DNA of 64,000 bases from an uncultured Prevotellaceae bacterium (GTDB lineage: Bacteria; Bacteroidota; Bacteroidia; Bacteroidales; Bacteroidaceae): positions 1 to 64,000 of the forward strand of contig CAMOUQ010000003.1 of assembly GCA_946626595.1 (NCBI GenBank), given 5' to 3'. Position 1 is the first letter of the stretch; every line of letters begins with the position of its first letter. Of this stretch, positions 33,596 through 42,557 are shown piece by piece. The position numbers and the translations under genes are program-made. The notes beneath the pieces were generated by a model, which saw only the letters and a list, made by a program, of their open reading frames with translations, was not told the DNA's origin and did no database searches.

Positions 33596-33936
33596 CTACA
33601 TCGCTGAATCGCCTGAGCGAATATCGCATTATGTGGATACTCGTTTTCTTTGACCTACCCACCGAAACCAAGAAGGATCGAAAGGCGGCTGCCAAGTTCC
33701 GAAAAGACTTGCAGGGCGATGGTTTCACCATGTTCCAATTCTCTATCTATATACGCCACTGTGCCAGCCGGGAGAACATGGATGTACACATAAAACGAGT
33801 GAATAGTTTCCTGCCCGAACATGGGAAGGTGGGAGTGCTATATATCACAGACAAACAGTTTGGAGAGATGCAGGTATTCTATGGAAAGAAGGAGGATAAG
33901 CCCCAACCAGTTCCCTTACAGTTGGAACTCTTCTGA
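33592..33936 (+). CDS. cas2: CRISPR-associated Cas2
   Basis: A 114 aa protein with the ferredoxin-like Cas2 fold pattern: '[18 protein letters not shown]' (first strand with the conserved aspartate), '[10 protein letters not shown]', '[21 protein letters not shown]'. The ATG overlaps the cas1 stop (ATGA); the longer frame starting at 33547 lies inside cas1 and is not used. It has a 14-residue N-terminal addition before the first strand ([14 protein letters not shown]). Confidence 0.95.
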   Translation: MTTSLNRLSEYRIMWILVFFDLPTETKKDRKAAAKFRKDLQGDGFTMFQFSIYIRHCASRENMDVHIKRVNSFLPEHGKVGVLYITDKQFGEMQVFYGKKEDKPQPVPLQLELF

Positions 33937-33955
33937 CTACATATGCACAGAAACA

Positions 33956-33984
33956 AGAAATCCCGCCTTTTGGGCGGGATTTCT
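33956..33984. terminator. Bidirectional hairpin between cas2 and the array
   Basis: A 12 bp stem AGAAATCCCGCC (33956-33967) / GGCGGGATTTCT (33973-33984) with a 5 nt loop. It could end the cas operon in one direction and the pre-crRNA read on the minus strand in the other. The AT-rich 33985-34059 between it and the first repeat is the likely leader/adaptation side. Confidence 0.75.
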
Positions 33985-34059
33985 GCAATCATAATACAAC
34001 TTTTTCTTTTGTGAATCTTACACTTATCATACTATCATTCAGACACTTCCTCAAGGTCT

Positions 34060-36413
34060 GTTGTTTATGATTAGTATGCGATACGATTTTGTCAGCTATT
34101 CACAACAAGAACGGTTGGATATCAAACCTCCGTACCGTTGTTTATGATTAGTATGCGATACGATTTTGTCAGCTATTCACAACTGGCAAGAACATAGTTA
34201 TTCTCTGGCAAGAGTTGTTTATGATTAGTATGCGATACGATTTTGTCAGCTATTCACAACTCGATATAGATTTTCACATTATTGGATTTTGTTGTTTATG
34301 ATTAGTATGCGATACGATTTTGTCAGCTATTCACAACCTTCTGCCAGAAGTCCACACGCTGCATGAAGTTGTTTATGATTAGTATGCGATACGATTTTGT
34401 CAGCTATTCACAACTGCTTCAATGTACTTCATAATTCACTCCTGTTGTTTATGATTAGTATGCGATACGATTTTGTCAGCTATTCACAACTATACGTCAA
34501 GGCAACAAGAAAGCACGCATGTTGTTTATGATTAGTATGCGATACGATTTTGTCAGCTATTCACAACAGTTATCTTACTATGAATTTATCCCAGTCCGTT
34601 GTTTATGATTAGTATGCGATACGATTTTGTCAGCTATTCACAACTTCGTCGAAACTCTTCTTAATCTTGTCGTGGTTGTTTATGATTAGTATGCGATACG
34701 ATTTTGTCAGCTATTCACAACATAGGTTTCGCCGTGCGTCGGCTCGCAATTGTTGTTTATGATTAGTATGCGATACGATTTTGTCAGCTATTCACAACGT
34801 CAACATCGCACTGATAGCGGAGCACTTGGTTGTTTATGATTAGTATGCGATACGATTTTGTCAGCTATTCACAACGGTTAGTGGCTCCGCTGTCCGCGTC
34901 GAGTCGTTGTTTATGATTAGTATGCGATACGATTTTGTCAGCTATTCACAACTTTTGTTTTGACCACGTTGTTATCGTTTTAGTTGTTTATGATTAGTAT
35001 GCGATACGATTTTGTCAGCTATTCACAACCTGGAGCCACCACGCTCGTACTGGTCTCGTGTTGTTTATGATTAGTATGCGATACGATTTTGTCAGCTATT
35101 CACAACTCTGTGCTGCGTGCTTTAGCGCTTCGGGGTGTTGTTTATGATTAGTATGCGATACGATTTTGTCAGCTATTCACAACGGTAGATCTGATAGAGG
35201 GCGATGGCGACGGGTTGTTTATGATTAGTATGCGATACGATTTTGTCAGCTATTCACAACTGAGACCTTCGACTACCTGAACAAAGCTCCGTTGTTTATG
35301 ATTAGTATGCGATACGATTTTGTCAGCTATTCACAACGTGAACTGACGACAGCCTTCACGGAACTTTGTTGTTTATGATTAGTATGCGATACGATTTTGT
35401 CAGCTATTCACAACCCCAAGGTGCATCTAATAATAATGTTGAAGGTTGTTTATGATTAGTATGCGATACGATTTTGTCAGCTATTCACAACTGAATTCAT
35501 CGGTGCCAGTTGTTTCTTGGAGTTGTTTATGATTAGTATGCGATACGATTTTGTCAGCTATTCACAACAAGGAAGAGGCGTAGGGAGAGGAAGAGAGGGT
35601 TGTTTATGATTAGTATGCGATACGATTTTGTCAGCTATTCACAACATTCCTCTGCCGTGTGTGTCGTCTTAAAGGTTGTTTATGATTAGTATGCGATACG
35701 ATTTTGTCAGCTATTCACAACGAAGCTGGACATACGGTTGTAGGACTTGTTGTTGTTTATGATTAGTATGCGATACGATTTTGTCAGCTATTCACAACTT
35801 TGGGAGTGAACTCCCGAATGCGATACTTGTTGTTTATGATTAGTATGCGATACGATTTTGTCAGCTATTCACAACCGTTTGTCTATTTTTGAACACGAAT
35901 GGGCAGTTGTTTATGATTAGTATGCGATACGATTTTGTCAGCTATTCACAACCACGAAGCGTTTCATCAACGACGACCCTGCGTTGTTTATGATTAGTAT
36001 GCGATACGATTTTGTCAGCTATTCACAACGACAGACGTATATGGGTGCGAATGCTACATGTTGTTTATGATTAGTATGCGATACGATTTTGTCAGCTATT
36101 CACAACTGAAGATTTGTGTTCTACTTATTATACTCAGTTGTTTATGATTAGTATGCGATACGATTTTGTCAGCTATTCACAACTCCTCAGCGTGACATTA
36201 CTTGGAAAGATACGTTGTTTATGATTAGTATGCGATACGATTTTGTCAGCTATTCACAACCTATGACGTATACACTGGCCACCACACCGGTTGTTTATGA
36301 TTAGTATGCGATACGATTTTGTCAGCTATTCACAACCTGCTACAGCCTCATTACGCGCGGCCACCGGTTGTTTATGATTAGTATGCGATACGATTTTGTC
36401 AGCTATTCACAAC
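34060..36413 (-). CRISPR. Type II-C CRISPR array, main block: 31 repeats of 47 bp, 30 spacers
   Basis: Identical 47 bp repeats begin at 34060, 34137, 34214 and so on to 36367. In the window's plus strand the repeat starts GTTGTTTATGATTAG and ends GTCAGCTATTCACAAC; in the crRNA sense (minus strand, set by the tracrRNA) it starts GTTGTGAATAGCTGAC. Spacers are 30 nt, three of them 29 nt (34415, 35646, 36261). All repeats I checked are identical. Distinct spacers suggest active adaptation. No spacer was seen to match other DNA in this window. Confidence 0.98.
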
Positions 36414-37994
36414 AAACTGGGCGCGCAGCGTATCAAAGGTCTCCTGTGAAATCATGCCGCTGTCTAACGACTTCTGCAGGGCAAAGCCAGATACGCCTCT
36501 CACGGCGTCCCACAGGTCGGCAATCTCTTCGTCCTGCCCGTCCTCAAATCGGTCTACGTAGTCGCGCGCCTTGTCCTCGGCATCCTTGGCATCGTCAACA
36601 CTGAACAGCTCCGTCAGACCGCTGTAGTCTCTCTTGCGGAACTTCTCCAGGAAACTGTCAAACTCGGGACCGCTGTCTTCGCCTGCTGCTTCTCTTGCGT
36701 CGCGCTCGGCGAAGACGATGTTACGCTCCAGGCCGTGCTTGGCTATCATGTACTTCTTGATGCGCTCGTACTGACGCCCATCGGCGCCACCTAATGCGGC
36801 TACAGCGTCTATAAGGACGGCCATTTGAGTACGAATAAATTCCTCCTGTTGAGCCTTGTTGGAACTGCTCAACCTGTTCTCGGCCATCCATGCGTTCTGC
36901 GAATTGAGCAATCTTCCACCTGTCTCCTTCAGCACGGCATCCTGTAATCGCTTCAAAGAGAGCATACTGTCCTGCCAGGTCTCGCGCATTCGATGGGCAA
37001 AGCCCGATACCGTAGCATCATACTCGGCCTGCGCCAGGCCTGCATTATGTCGAACGGAAGATATGGAGAAACTTACGCCTTCTTTTCCTTTTTCGGAAAC
37101 ACTGCGAACCGCATCCCCCCTTCGCCGTCCTGAACGTACATCGTCCTGCCTGTCTCGTTGGCTATCTTCTGCGCTTCTGCCATTTTCTTTCCGAGAGGTG
37201 ACTGGCGTATAGCCTCTTTCTCGGTCTCCTCGGCCTCTTTCTTCGTCAGATAGTCCGGGTCGCGCTTCAACGTGAAGGTTCGTCCCATCACTTCTATTTC
37301 CGTCGATTCCTGCCCCGTTTCCAGTAGCATCCGCATGGCCTCGTCGTACTTCTTCTTGGCCAACTCTGTCTCGGCTTTCCTTTGCCGGTATTCTTCGTCT
37401 GTCATTTTCTCCTTGTTTTATGTAATCTACAATATGTGTTAAACCGTAGGCATTAAAGTCTCTTTGCGACAGTCCCGAGAAGTAGGCTCTCGCGCCTTCT
37501 ATCCCAAGTTCTGACACCGTTCTCTCCACAAAGTCAACTACGCATTCCTCTTTTTGCGTCTGTTCGTTTCTGTTTATCCCCGCGTAATTGGCTCGTATCT
37601 CGGCGAAACGCTGGGGGGGCAGTTTCTCTAACGCCTCATACCACGACGCAACGGAGCCTTTCAACCCCATATTACGTATCGCGCGATGGGTGGTCTCGTG
37701 GCAAAGATACGACTTTATTTCCTTTTTATTAGCATCGAGATTGAAAATAATTATTTTATCTATACTTTCGATGTAACCAGCATTCGGTGCCAGAGCGCCG
37801 GAGGCTATGCCCAAAAGGTCTTGTCTTTCTTTCTTCGTAAGGCGTTCGTCTTCGGCTAAATCTCTCAGGAATGATGGGCCGGTGGATATGATAACTCCGT
37901 AAGCCCCTTCCATTTCTGAGGCAACCTCTTCTACCAAAGGCGCAATTCGGGTCTTGGCGCGTTCTGTGTTATTCCGCTCGTTTATGGCGGACAT
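36399..37994 (-). pseudogene. Interior fragment of a phage large polyvalent protein, bounded by CRISPR repeats
   Basis: A 531-codon frame. The first 200 residues hold a metallopeptidase-like HETTH (99-103). The last 220 residues (VSGFAHRMRETWQDSMLSLK, 'KYMIAKHGLERN', 'FRKRDYSGLTELF', 'FALQKSLDSGMIS') read like the repeated domain of very large Bacteroidales phage/prophage proteins as I remember them. The frame has no natural end: the last four residues (VVNS) and the stop come from the CRISPR repeat, and the start is 3 bp from the other repeat. So both ends of the original gene are missing. Residues about 197-306 are R/D/G-rich and may be linker or out-of-frame sequence, because another frame there looks like a real gene. 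Confidence 0.75.
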
Positions 37995-37996
37995 TT
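36414..37996. other. 1583 bp phage-derived insert exactly between two intact CRISPR repeats
   Basis: The segment begins on the base after repeat 31 (ends 36413) and ends on the base before repeat 32 (starts 37997). Both flanking repeats are complete and in the same orientation. It is filled by one phage-type reading frame on the minus strand and has no transposase, terminal inverted repeats or target duplication of its own. In effect it occupies the place of a spacer but is 50 times longer. Confidence 0.9.
37073..37405 (-). CDS. 110 aa K/E-rich ORF overlapping the phage fragment in another frame
   Basis: It starts MTDEEYRQRKAETELAKKKY and ends FAVFPKKEKKA. It is preceded by AAGGAG, a good ribosome-binding site, 4 nt before the ATG, unusual in this genome, where such sites are scarce. 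Composition (helical, lysine/glutamate-rich, then a small strand-like C-terminus) looks coding. It lies wholly inside the 531-codon frame. Function not recognised; a small phage protein is likely. Confidence 0.55.
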   Translation of the reverse strand: MTDEEYRQRKAETELAKKKYDEAMRMLLETGQESTEIEVMGRTFTLKRDPDYLTKKEAEETEKEAIRQSPLGKKMAEAQKIANETGRTMYVQDGEGGMRFAVFPKKEKKA

Positions 37997-38122
37997 GTTG
38001 TTTATGATTAGTATGCGATACGATTTTGTCAGCTATTCACAACGGATTGCCGATGCCAGCGCGACGGCCATCAGTTGTTTATGATTAGTATGCGATACGA
38101 TTTTGTCAGTATTTCAAAGAAC
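37997..38122 (-). CRISPR. CRISPR array, distal block: one perfect repeat, one spacer, one degenerate repeat
   Basis: A perfect repeat at 37997-38043, a 30 nt spacer at 38044-38073 and a last repeat from 38074 whose first 36 nt are intact but whose remainder (from 38110) is mutated (TATTTCAAAGAAC). In the crRNA sense the lost part is the 5' end that pairs with tracrRNA, and this repeat is the most upstream in transcription. Together with the main block the array has 33 repeats. Confidence 0.95.
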
Positions 38123-38281
38123 ATTGTCAAGTCATTATACTTTCCGCCTGCAAAGATAAGAATTTTTTGCCGATATCTCAAATATCTGGGACGAACATTT
38201 GACCTTCGGTCTTACTTTGTCGCGACTCAGCTGAGATTGTGCCTGCATATCGCTGCATTCGCTGCATTCGATGCCCCAAAG

Positions 38282-38313
38282 TTTGGTATTTCGCTCGACT
38301 TTTCGTAACTTTG
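38282..38313 (+). promoter_or_regulatory. Promoter of the esterase-like lipoprotein
   Basis: TTTG (38282-38285), 20 nt, TAACTTTG (38306-38313): a full Bacteroidota promoter 64 bp before the ATG. The rest of 38123-38376 shows a short CTGCATTCG tandem (about 38252-38272) and nothing else. Confidence 0.8.
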
Positions 38314-38376
38314 CAATCGTGAGCCTGCGAGAAATATATAATAAAGGGGCTCGCGACTACGTTAAGAGAGAACGCT

Positions 38377-39507
38377 ATGAAGAGAGTATTATTGGCAGCA
38401 ATGCTGTCAGCGGGGGTGCTGACGGGCTGCAACCAGAAAGGCAATGAAACCAAAACAGAAGAGAATATGCAGAAACTGGAACTGACACAGGAGTGGGACA
38501 AGGTGTTCCCGCTGAGTGAGAAGGTGGAGCACCAGAAGGTGACGTTTGCAACACAGTATGGTCTGACACTGGCGGCAGACCTCTATACACCAAAGGGGGC
38601 GCGGGGCAAACTGGCGGCCATAGCCGTCAGCGGACCGTTCGGGGCCTGCAAGGAGCAGTCGAGCGGACTGTATGCCATGCGCATGGCGGAGCGCGGATTC
38701 GTGACGCTGGCCTTCGACCCCTCATACACCGGCGAGAGCAGCGGCGAGCCACGACGTACGGCTTCGCCCGACATCAATACGGAGGACTTCATGGCGGCTG
38801 TCGACTTCCTGTCGAAACAGGACAATGTGGACGCCGAGCGCATCGGCATCATCGGCATCTGCGGATGGGGCGGCATAGCCCTGAACGCGGCTGCGGCCGA
38901 CACGCGCATCAAGGCTACGGTGGCCTCGACGATGTATGACATGACGCGCGTCAGCGGCAATGGCTACTTCGACGCCGAGGACAAGGAAGAGTCGCGACAT
39001 GCGGCCCGCGAGGCCATGGCCAGGCAGCGACTGACCGACCCCGCGGCGATGGCTGGCGGCGTGGTGAATCCCCTGCCCGACGATGCTCCGCAGTTTGTCA
39101 GGGACTACTACGACTACTACATCACCCCACGCGGCTATCACAAGCGCAGCGGCAACTCCAACGACGGATGGCGCGTCGTCGGCACACAGGCCTTTGCCAA
39201 CGCCCGCTTCCTCTACTACATCAACGAGATACGCTCGGCCGTACTGGTGATGCACGGCGAGAAGGCCCACTCGCGCTACTTCGGCGAGGCTGCCTATCAC
39301 TACATGGTGGAGGGCAAGGCCGAGGGCTACAACGTCGTGGGCAAGCCCAATCCCAACCCGGAGAACAAGGAGTTGCTGATTATCCCTGGCGCTTCGCATT
39401 GCGACCTCTACGACGGAGGCTACACCGAACTCGTCGGCAAGGGCGAGCCCAAGAACCTCATCCCCTGGGACAAGCTGGCTGACTTTTTCAACAAGCATCT
39501 GAAGTGA
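38377..39507 (+). CDS. Lipoprotein alpha/beta hydrolase (dienelactone-hydrolase-like)
   Basis: A 376 aa protein with a lipoprotein signal (lipobox LTGC, cysteine 18). The hydrolase fold shows 'YTGESSGEPR', the nucleophile elbow GICGWGG (a cysteine where serine is usual, as in dienelactone hydrolases), and a late histidine in PGASHCDLY. The substrate is unknown; a carboxyl-ester or thioester is likely. Surface or periplasmic location is expected. Monocistronic, directly beyond the CRISPR array, host-like GC content. Confidence 0.85.
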   Translation: MKRVLLAAMLSAGVLTGCNQKGNETKTEENMQKLELTQEWDKVFPLSEKVEHQKVTFATQYGLTLAADLYTPKGARGKLAAIAVSGPFGACKEQSSGLYAMRMAERGFVTLAFDPSYTGESSGEPRRTASPDINTEDFMAAVDFLSKQDNVDAERIGIIGICGWGGIALNAAAADTRIKATVASTMYDMTRVSGNGYFDAEDKEESRHAAREAMARQRLTDPAAMAGGVVNPLPDDAPQFVRDYYDYYITPRGYHKRSGNSNDGWRVVGTQAFANARFLYYINEIRSAVLVMHGEKAHSRYFGEAAYHYMVEGKAEGYNVVGKPNPNPENKELLIIPGASHCDLYDGGYTELVGKGEPKNLIPWDKLADFFNKHLK

Positions 39508-39532
39508 GCCTTGCATTTTGCGACGGGCGCTC

Positions 39533-39563
39533 TTTGCCATGTCGCAGTGAATCGCTACTTTTG
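39533..39563 (+). promoter_or_regulatory. Promoter of the nitroreductase-kdsC-maf gene cluster
   Basis: TTTG (39533-39536), 19 nt, TACTTTTG (39556-39563), 36 bp before the ATG at 39600. Confidence 0.8.
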
Positions 39564-39599
39564 CAGGGAAATAAGCATAAGAAAACGTAACAATATAGT

Positions 39600-40127
39600 A
39601 TGAAAGACTTTAGCGAACTGATAAGTGTGCGACGCAGCCACAGGAAGTTTACGGAGGAACCCGTCGGCCAGGACGACCTGAAGCGGATTCTGCGCAGTGC
39701 ACTGATGGCTCCGTCGAGCAAGGGTATGCACAGTTATGCCTTCGCATGTGTCACCGACAGGGCAAAGTTGGAGGCCCTGGCACAGTGTAAGGACATGGGG
39801 GCCGAACTCATAGCCGGAGCCGCAGCGGCCATCGTGGTGCTGGGCGAACCGGCCGTCAGCGATGCCTGGATAGAGGATGGCTCCGTGGCTGCCACCATGA
39901 TGCTGCTGCAGGCCGAGGACCTGGGGCTGGGCGCATGCTGGGTGCAGGTGCGCGAACGGAAGGACCGCGAGGGCCGACTGGCCGAGGACAACGTGCGCCA
40001 GCTGCTGGGCATACCTGAGGACATGCGCGTGCTGTGCATCGTGGCTCTGGGCCACAAGGGCAGCGAACGCAAGCCGCAGAACGAGGACCGGCTGAAGTGG
40101 GAACGCGTGCACGGAGAGCAATGGTAG
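39600..40127 (+). CDS. Nitroreductase-family protein
   Basis: A 175 aa FMN-dependent oxidoreductase: the start carries VRRSHRKF (FMN-phosphate site), '[12 protein letters not shown]', and '[14 protein letters not shown]' near the C-terminus. It is a short, minimal member of the family. The substrate is not deducible. Its end overlaps the start of the next gene (the ATG at 40121 lies within its last codons), so it is the first gene of a cluster with DUF2520, KdsC-like and Maf proteins. Confidence 0.88.
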   Translation: MKDFSELISVRRSHRKFTEEPVGQDDLKRILRSALMAPSSKGMHSYAFACVTDRAKLEALAQCKDMGAELIAGAAAAIVVLGEPAVSDAWIEDGSVAATMMLLQAEDLGLGACWVQVRERKDREGRLAEDNVRQLLGIPEDMRVLCIVALGHKGSERKPQNEDRLKWERVHGEQW

Positions 40128-40819
40128 TGACGCTGATAGGTACGGGCCGACTGGGCACCAACCTGCACCATGCGCTCCACGAGGCGGGGCACGAGGTGGT
40201 GTGGCTCGAAGGGCGACGCTTCCGTCCCTGCGAGGTACGTGGCGAGGTGGTCATCATCTGTGTCAAGGACGATGCCATAGCCTCCGTGGCCGAACGGTTG
40301 GGCGACGTGGAGGCCCTGGTGGTGCACACCTCAGGGTCTACGGACATCGATGCCCTGCCCCATCGCCGCCGTGGCGTGCTCTATCCCATGCAGACCTTCT
40401 CGCGCGACAGGCTGGTGGACTTCGCAGAGATTCCCCTCTTTCTGGAGACGGCCGACGACGAAGACATGAAATTATTGGTACATTTGGCCCAGAGCATCAG
40501 CAGGAACGTGCGCCAGCTCGACAGCCAGCGACGCCGCAGTCTGCACCTGGCAGCCGTCTTTGCCTGCAACTTCACCAACCACTGCTACGACCTCTCGGCC
40601 CAGGTATTGCAGCAGGTGGGATTGCCCTTCGAGGTGATGCTGCCCCTCATCGACGAGACGGCTCGCAAGGTGCACACGCTGTCGCCCCGCGAGGCACAGA
40701 CGGGCCCGGCCGTCCGATACGACGAAGGGGTCATCAGCCGACACGAGGGGATGCTCAGCGGTACGCCCAGGGACATCTACCACCTGATGAGCCAAAGCAT
40801 ACACGAAATGAAGAAATAA
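40121..40819 (+). CDS. Rossmann-like / DUF2520 domain protein
   Basis: A 232 aa NAD(P)-binding protein resembling pyrroline-5-carboxylate reductase and 6-phosphogluconate-type folds: [19 protein letters not shown] carries the GxGxxG loop, '[12 protein letters not shown]' follows, and the helical C-terminal DUF2520 domain includes '[17 protein letters not shown]'. The enzyme activity is unknown. The longer frame starting at 40034 is rejected because it lies inside the nitroreductase gene. Coupled upstream (7 bp overlap) and 2 bp from the KdsC-like gene. Confidence 0.85.
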   Translation: MVVTLIGTGRLGTNLHHALHEAGHEVVWLEGRRFRPCEVRGEVVIICVKDDAIASVAERLGDVEALVVHTSGSTDIDALPHRRRGVLYPMQTFSRDRLVDFAEIPLFLETADDEDMKLLVHLAQSISRNVRQLDSQRRRSLHLAAVFACNFTNHCYDLSAQVLQQVGLPFEVMLPLIDETARKVHTLSPREAQTGPAVRYDEGVISRHEGMLSGTPRDIYHLMSQSIHEMKK

Positions 40820-40821
40820 GC

Positions 40822-41340
40822 ATGATAAACTACGAACTGAAAAAGATACGGGCCATCGTGTTCGACATCGACGGCGTGCTGAGTGCCGAGACGATACCGA
40901 TGGACGCAGAGGGTACGCCCTGCCGGACCGTGAACATCAAGGACGGATATGCCATACAGCTGGCCGTGAAGATGGGGCTGCACATCGCCATCATCACTGG
41001 GGCCCGCGTGGATGCCATAAGGGTCAGATACGAAGGTCTGGGCGTGAAGGACATCTTCATCGGCGCCTCCGTGAAGATGCAGGTGTACGACGAACTGATA
41101 CGGAAATACGGCCTGCAGGACGAGGAAATCATCTTCATGGGCGACGACATCCCCGACTACGAGGTGATGCAGCGCTGTGGCTGCCCCTGCTGCCCTGCCG
41201 ATGCCGCAGCGGAGATAAAGCAAATCAGCACCTACGTCAGCCCCTGGCAGGGTGGCTACGGCTGTGGGCGCGACGTCATCGAGCAGGTGCTGCGTGCCCA
41301 GGGCAAGTGGATGGCCGACCGGCATGCCTTCGGATGGTAA
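40822..41340 (+). CDS. KdsC-like 3-deoxy-D-manno-octulosonate 8-phosphate phosphatase
   Basis: A 172 aa C0-type HAD phosphatase without a cap domain. Motif I FDIDGVLS is at residues about 14-21, '[13 protein letters not shown]' is motif II, and '[14 protein letters not shown]' is motif IV. Length and the C-terminal '[14 protein letters not shown]' match KdsC, which makes Kdo for LPS. It follows the DUF2520 gene by 2 bp. The related YrbI name covers the same activity. Confidence 0.9.
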   Translation: MINYELKKIRAIVFDIDGVLSAETIPMDAEGTPCRTVNIKDGYAIQLAVKMGLHIAIITGARVDAIRVRYEGLGVKDIFIGASVKMQVYDELIRKYGLQDEEIIFMGDDIPDYEVMQRCGCPCCPADAAAEIKQISTYVSPWQGGYGCGRDVIEQVLRAQGKWMADRHAFGW

Positions 41341-41365
41341 GCCGATTGTTCACATTCGTTACTAA

Positions 41366-41959
41366 ATGATGAAGATGGAAAACATTCGTTACATACTGGC
41401 AAGCGGAAGCCCACGACGCAGGGAACTGCTTGCAGGCCTGGGGCTGGACTTCGAGGTGCGGCTGTTGCCAGGCATCGACGAGTCGTACCCCCAGGGCCTC
41501 AGCGGAGAGGAGATAGCTCGTACCATATCGCGCCAGAAGGCCCAGGCCTATCGCCCCACCCTGGCCCCCGATGAACTCATCATCACGGCGGACACCATCG
41601 TCTACCTGGACGGCGAGGTGCTGGGCAAGCCCCACGACGAGGCCGACGCACATCGCATGATACGCCAGCTGAGCGGACGCACCCACGAGGTCATCACGGG
41701 CGTGACGCTCCTGACCCAGGACCTGGAGCACACCTTCGACTGCGTCAGCCGAGTCACCTTTGCCAAACTCTCCGAGGAGGAGATAGACCACTACGTTCGC
41801 CACTATCACCCCCTGGACAAGGCCGGAGCCTATGGCATACAGGAGTGGATTGGCTACATCGGCGTGGAGCGCATCGAGGGCTCGTACTTCAACGTCATGG
41901 GCCTGCCCGTGCAACGGCTCTACCAGACTCTGAAACAACTGAAAATGTTAAAAGGTTAA
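41366..41959 (+). CDS. maf: Maf-like nucleotide pyrophosphatase
   Basis: A 197 aa Maf/HAM1-superfamily protein hydrolysing (modified) nucleoside triphosphates, dTTP/UTP type by family. Signature start 'ILASGSPRRRELLAGLGL', the catalytic 'TADTIVYLDGEVLGKP', and 'SGRTHEVITGV' are present. Start either at M1 or M4 (41375); the sequence before the conserved strand does not decide. Fourth gene of the cluster. Confidence 0.93.
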   Translation: MMKMENIRYILASGSPRRRELLAGLGLDFEVRLLPGIDESYPQGLSGEEIARTISRQKAQAYRPTLAPDELIITADTIVYLDGEVLGKPHDEADAHRMIRQLSGRTHEVITGVTLLTQDLEHTFDCVSRVTFAKLSEEEIDHYVRHYHPLDKAGAYGIQEWIGYIGVERIEGSYFNVMGLPVQRLYQTLKQLKMLKG

Positions 41960-41997
41960 AAAGTTAAAATGTTAAAAGGTTAAAAGGTTAAAAGCAA
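41942..41997. repeat. GTTAAAA-type simple repeats before the lipoprotein gene
   Basis: Six degenerate copies of GTTAAAA(G/T) begin inside the last codons of maf (41942) and run to the next start codon. They mirror the TTAACC repeats before udk. Confidence 0.8.
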
Positions 41998-41998
41998 T

Positions 41999-42514
41999 AT
42001 GAAAAAGTTAACTTACCTGTTTATCAGCATACTGGCACTCGCCTGCGCAGCATGCGGCAACAATGAGGACGACTACAGTTACCCACCCACCTACGAAGGA
42101 TTCCGCATGGAGCCCAGCGTGGTGTATCCTGGCGACAGCGTGCACATCACTGCCGTGCAGCAGCGCAAGGGGCACTATCTGAACGCCACCACCTACTCAT
42201 GGACGATGACCGTGGACGTCACCCAGCCCGACGGCACCATAGCAAAAGAGGAACTCTACACCTCCAAGAGCACCAACTACGGGGGCCTGGACAGCAGCGA
42301 CCCGACGTGGGGCTTCTACCTGCCGCAGAACACCGTGCCTGGGCGCTACACCTGCAGTTTCGACGCCCGCTGGAGCAACTCGGCCGACGGCAACGGACAA
42401 GCCTACAACGGCGGCACTGGCCAGGGATGCGTGGGCACAATTACGTCCTACAGTTACACCCTCTACAGCCAGGCCAACGGCAAATTCCAAATCATCGTGG
42501 GCGAAAAACCCTGA
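41999..42514 (+). CDS. Hypothetical lipoprotein with Ig-like layout
   Basis: A 171 aa lipoprotein: signal MKKLTYLFISILALACAACG, then a beta-rich domain ('MEPSVVYPGDSVHITAVQ' and 'GRYTCSFDARWSN') suggestive of an immunoglobulin/PKD-like fold, ending 'GKFQIIVGEKP'. I do not recognise a named family. It is followed after 43 bp by a TonB-dependent receptor on the same strand, so it may be the receptor's surface partner, but it is far shorter than SusD. Confidence 0.75.
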   Translation: MKKLTYLFISILALACAACGNNEDDYSYPPTYEGFRMEPSVVYPGDSVHITAVQQRKGHYLNATTYSWTMTVDVTQPDGTIAKEELYTSKSTNYGGLDSSDPTWGFYLPQNTVPGRYTCSFDARWSNSADGNGQAYNGGTGQGCVGTITSYSYTLYSQANGKFQIIVGEKP

Positions 42515-42557
42515 CCTGCGACATAATAAATCGTCCCTCGGGAGCGTTATTGAGAAG

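Noticed and set aside
34060-38122. Possibility that the array interruption is an IS or transposon insertion
   Set aside because: No transposase, no terminal inverted repeats, no target duplication, and junctions fall exactly at repeat borders.
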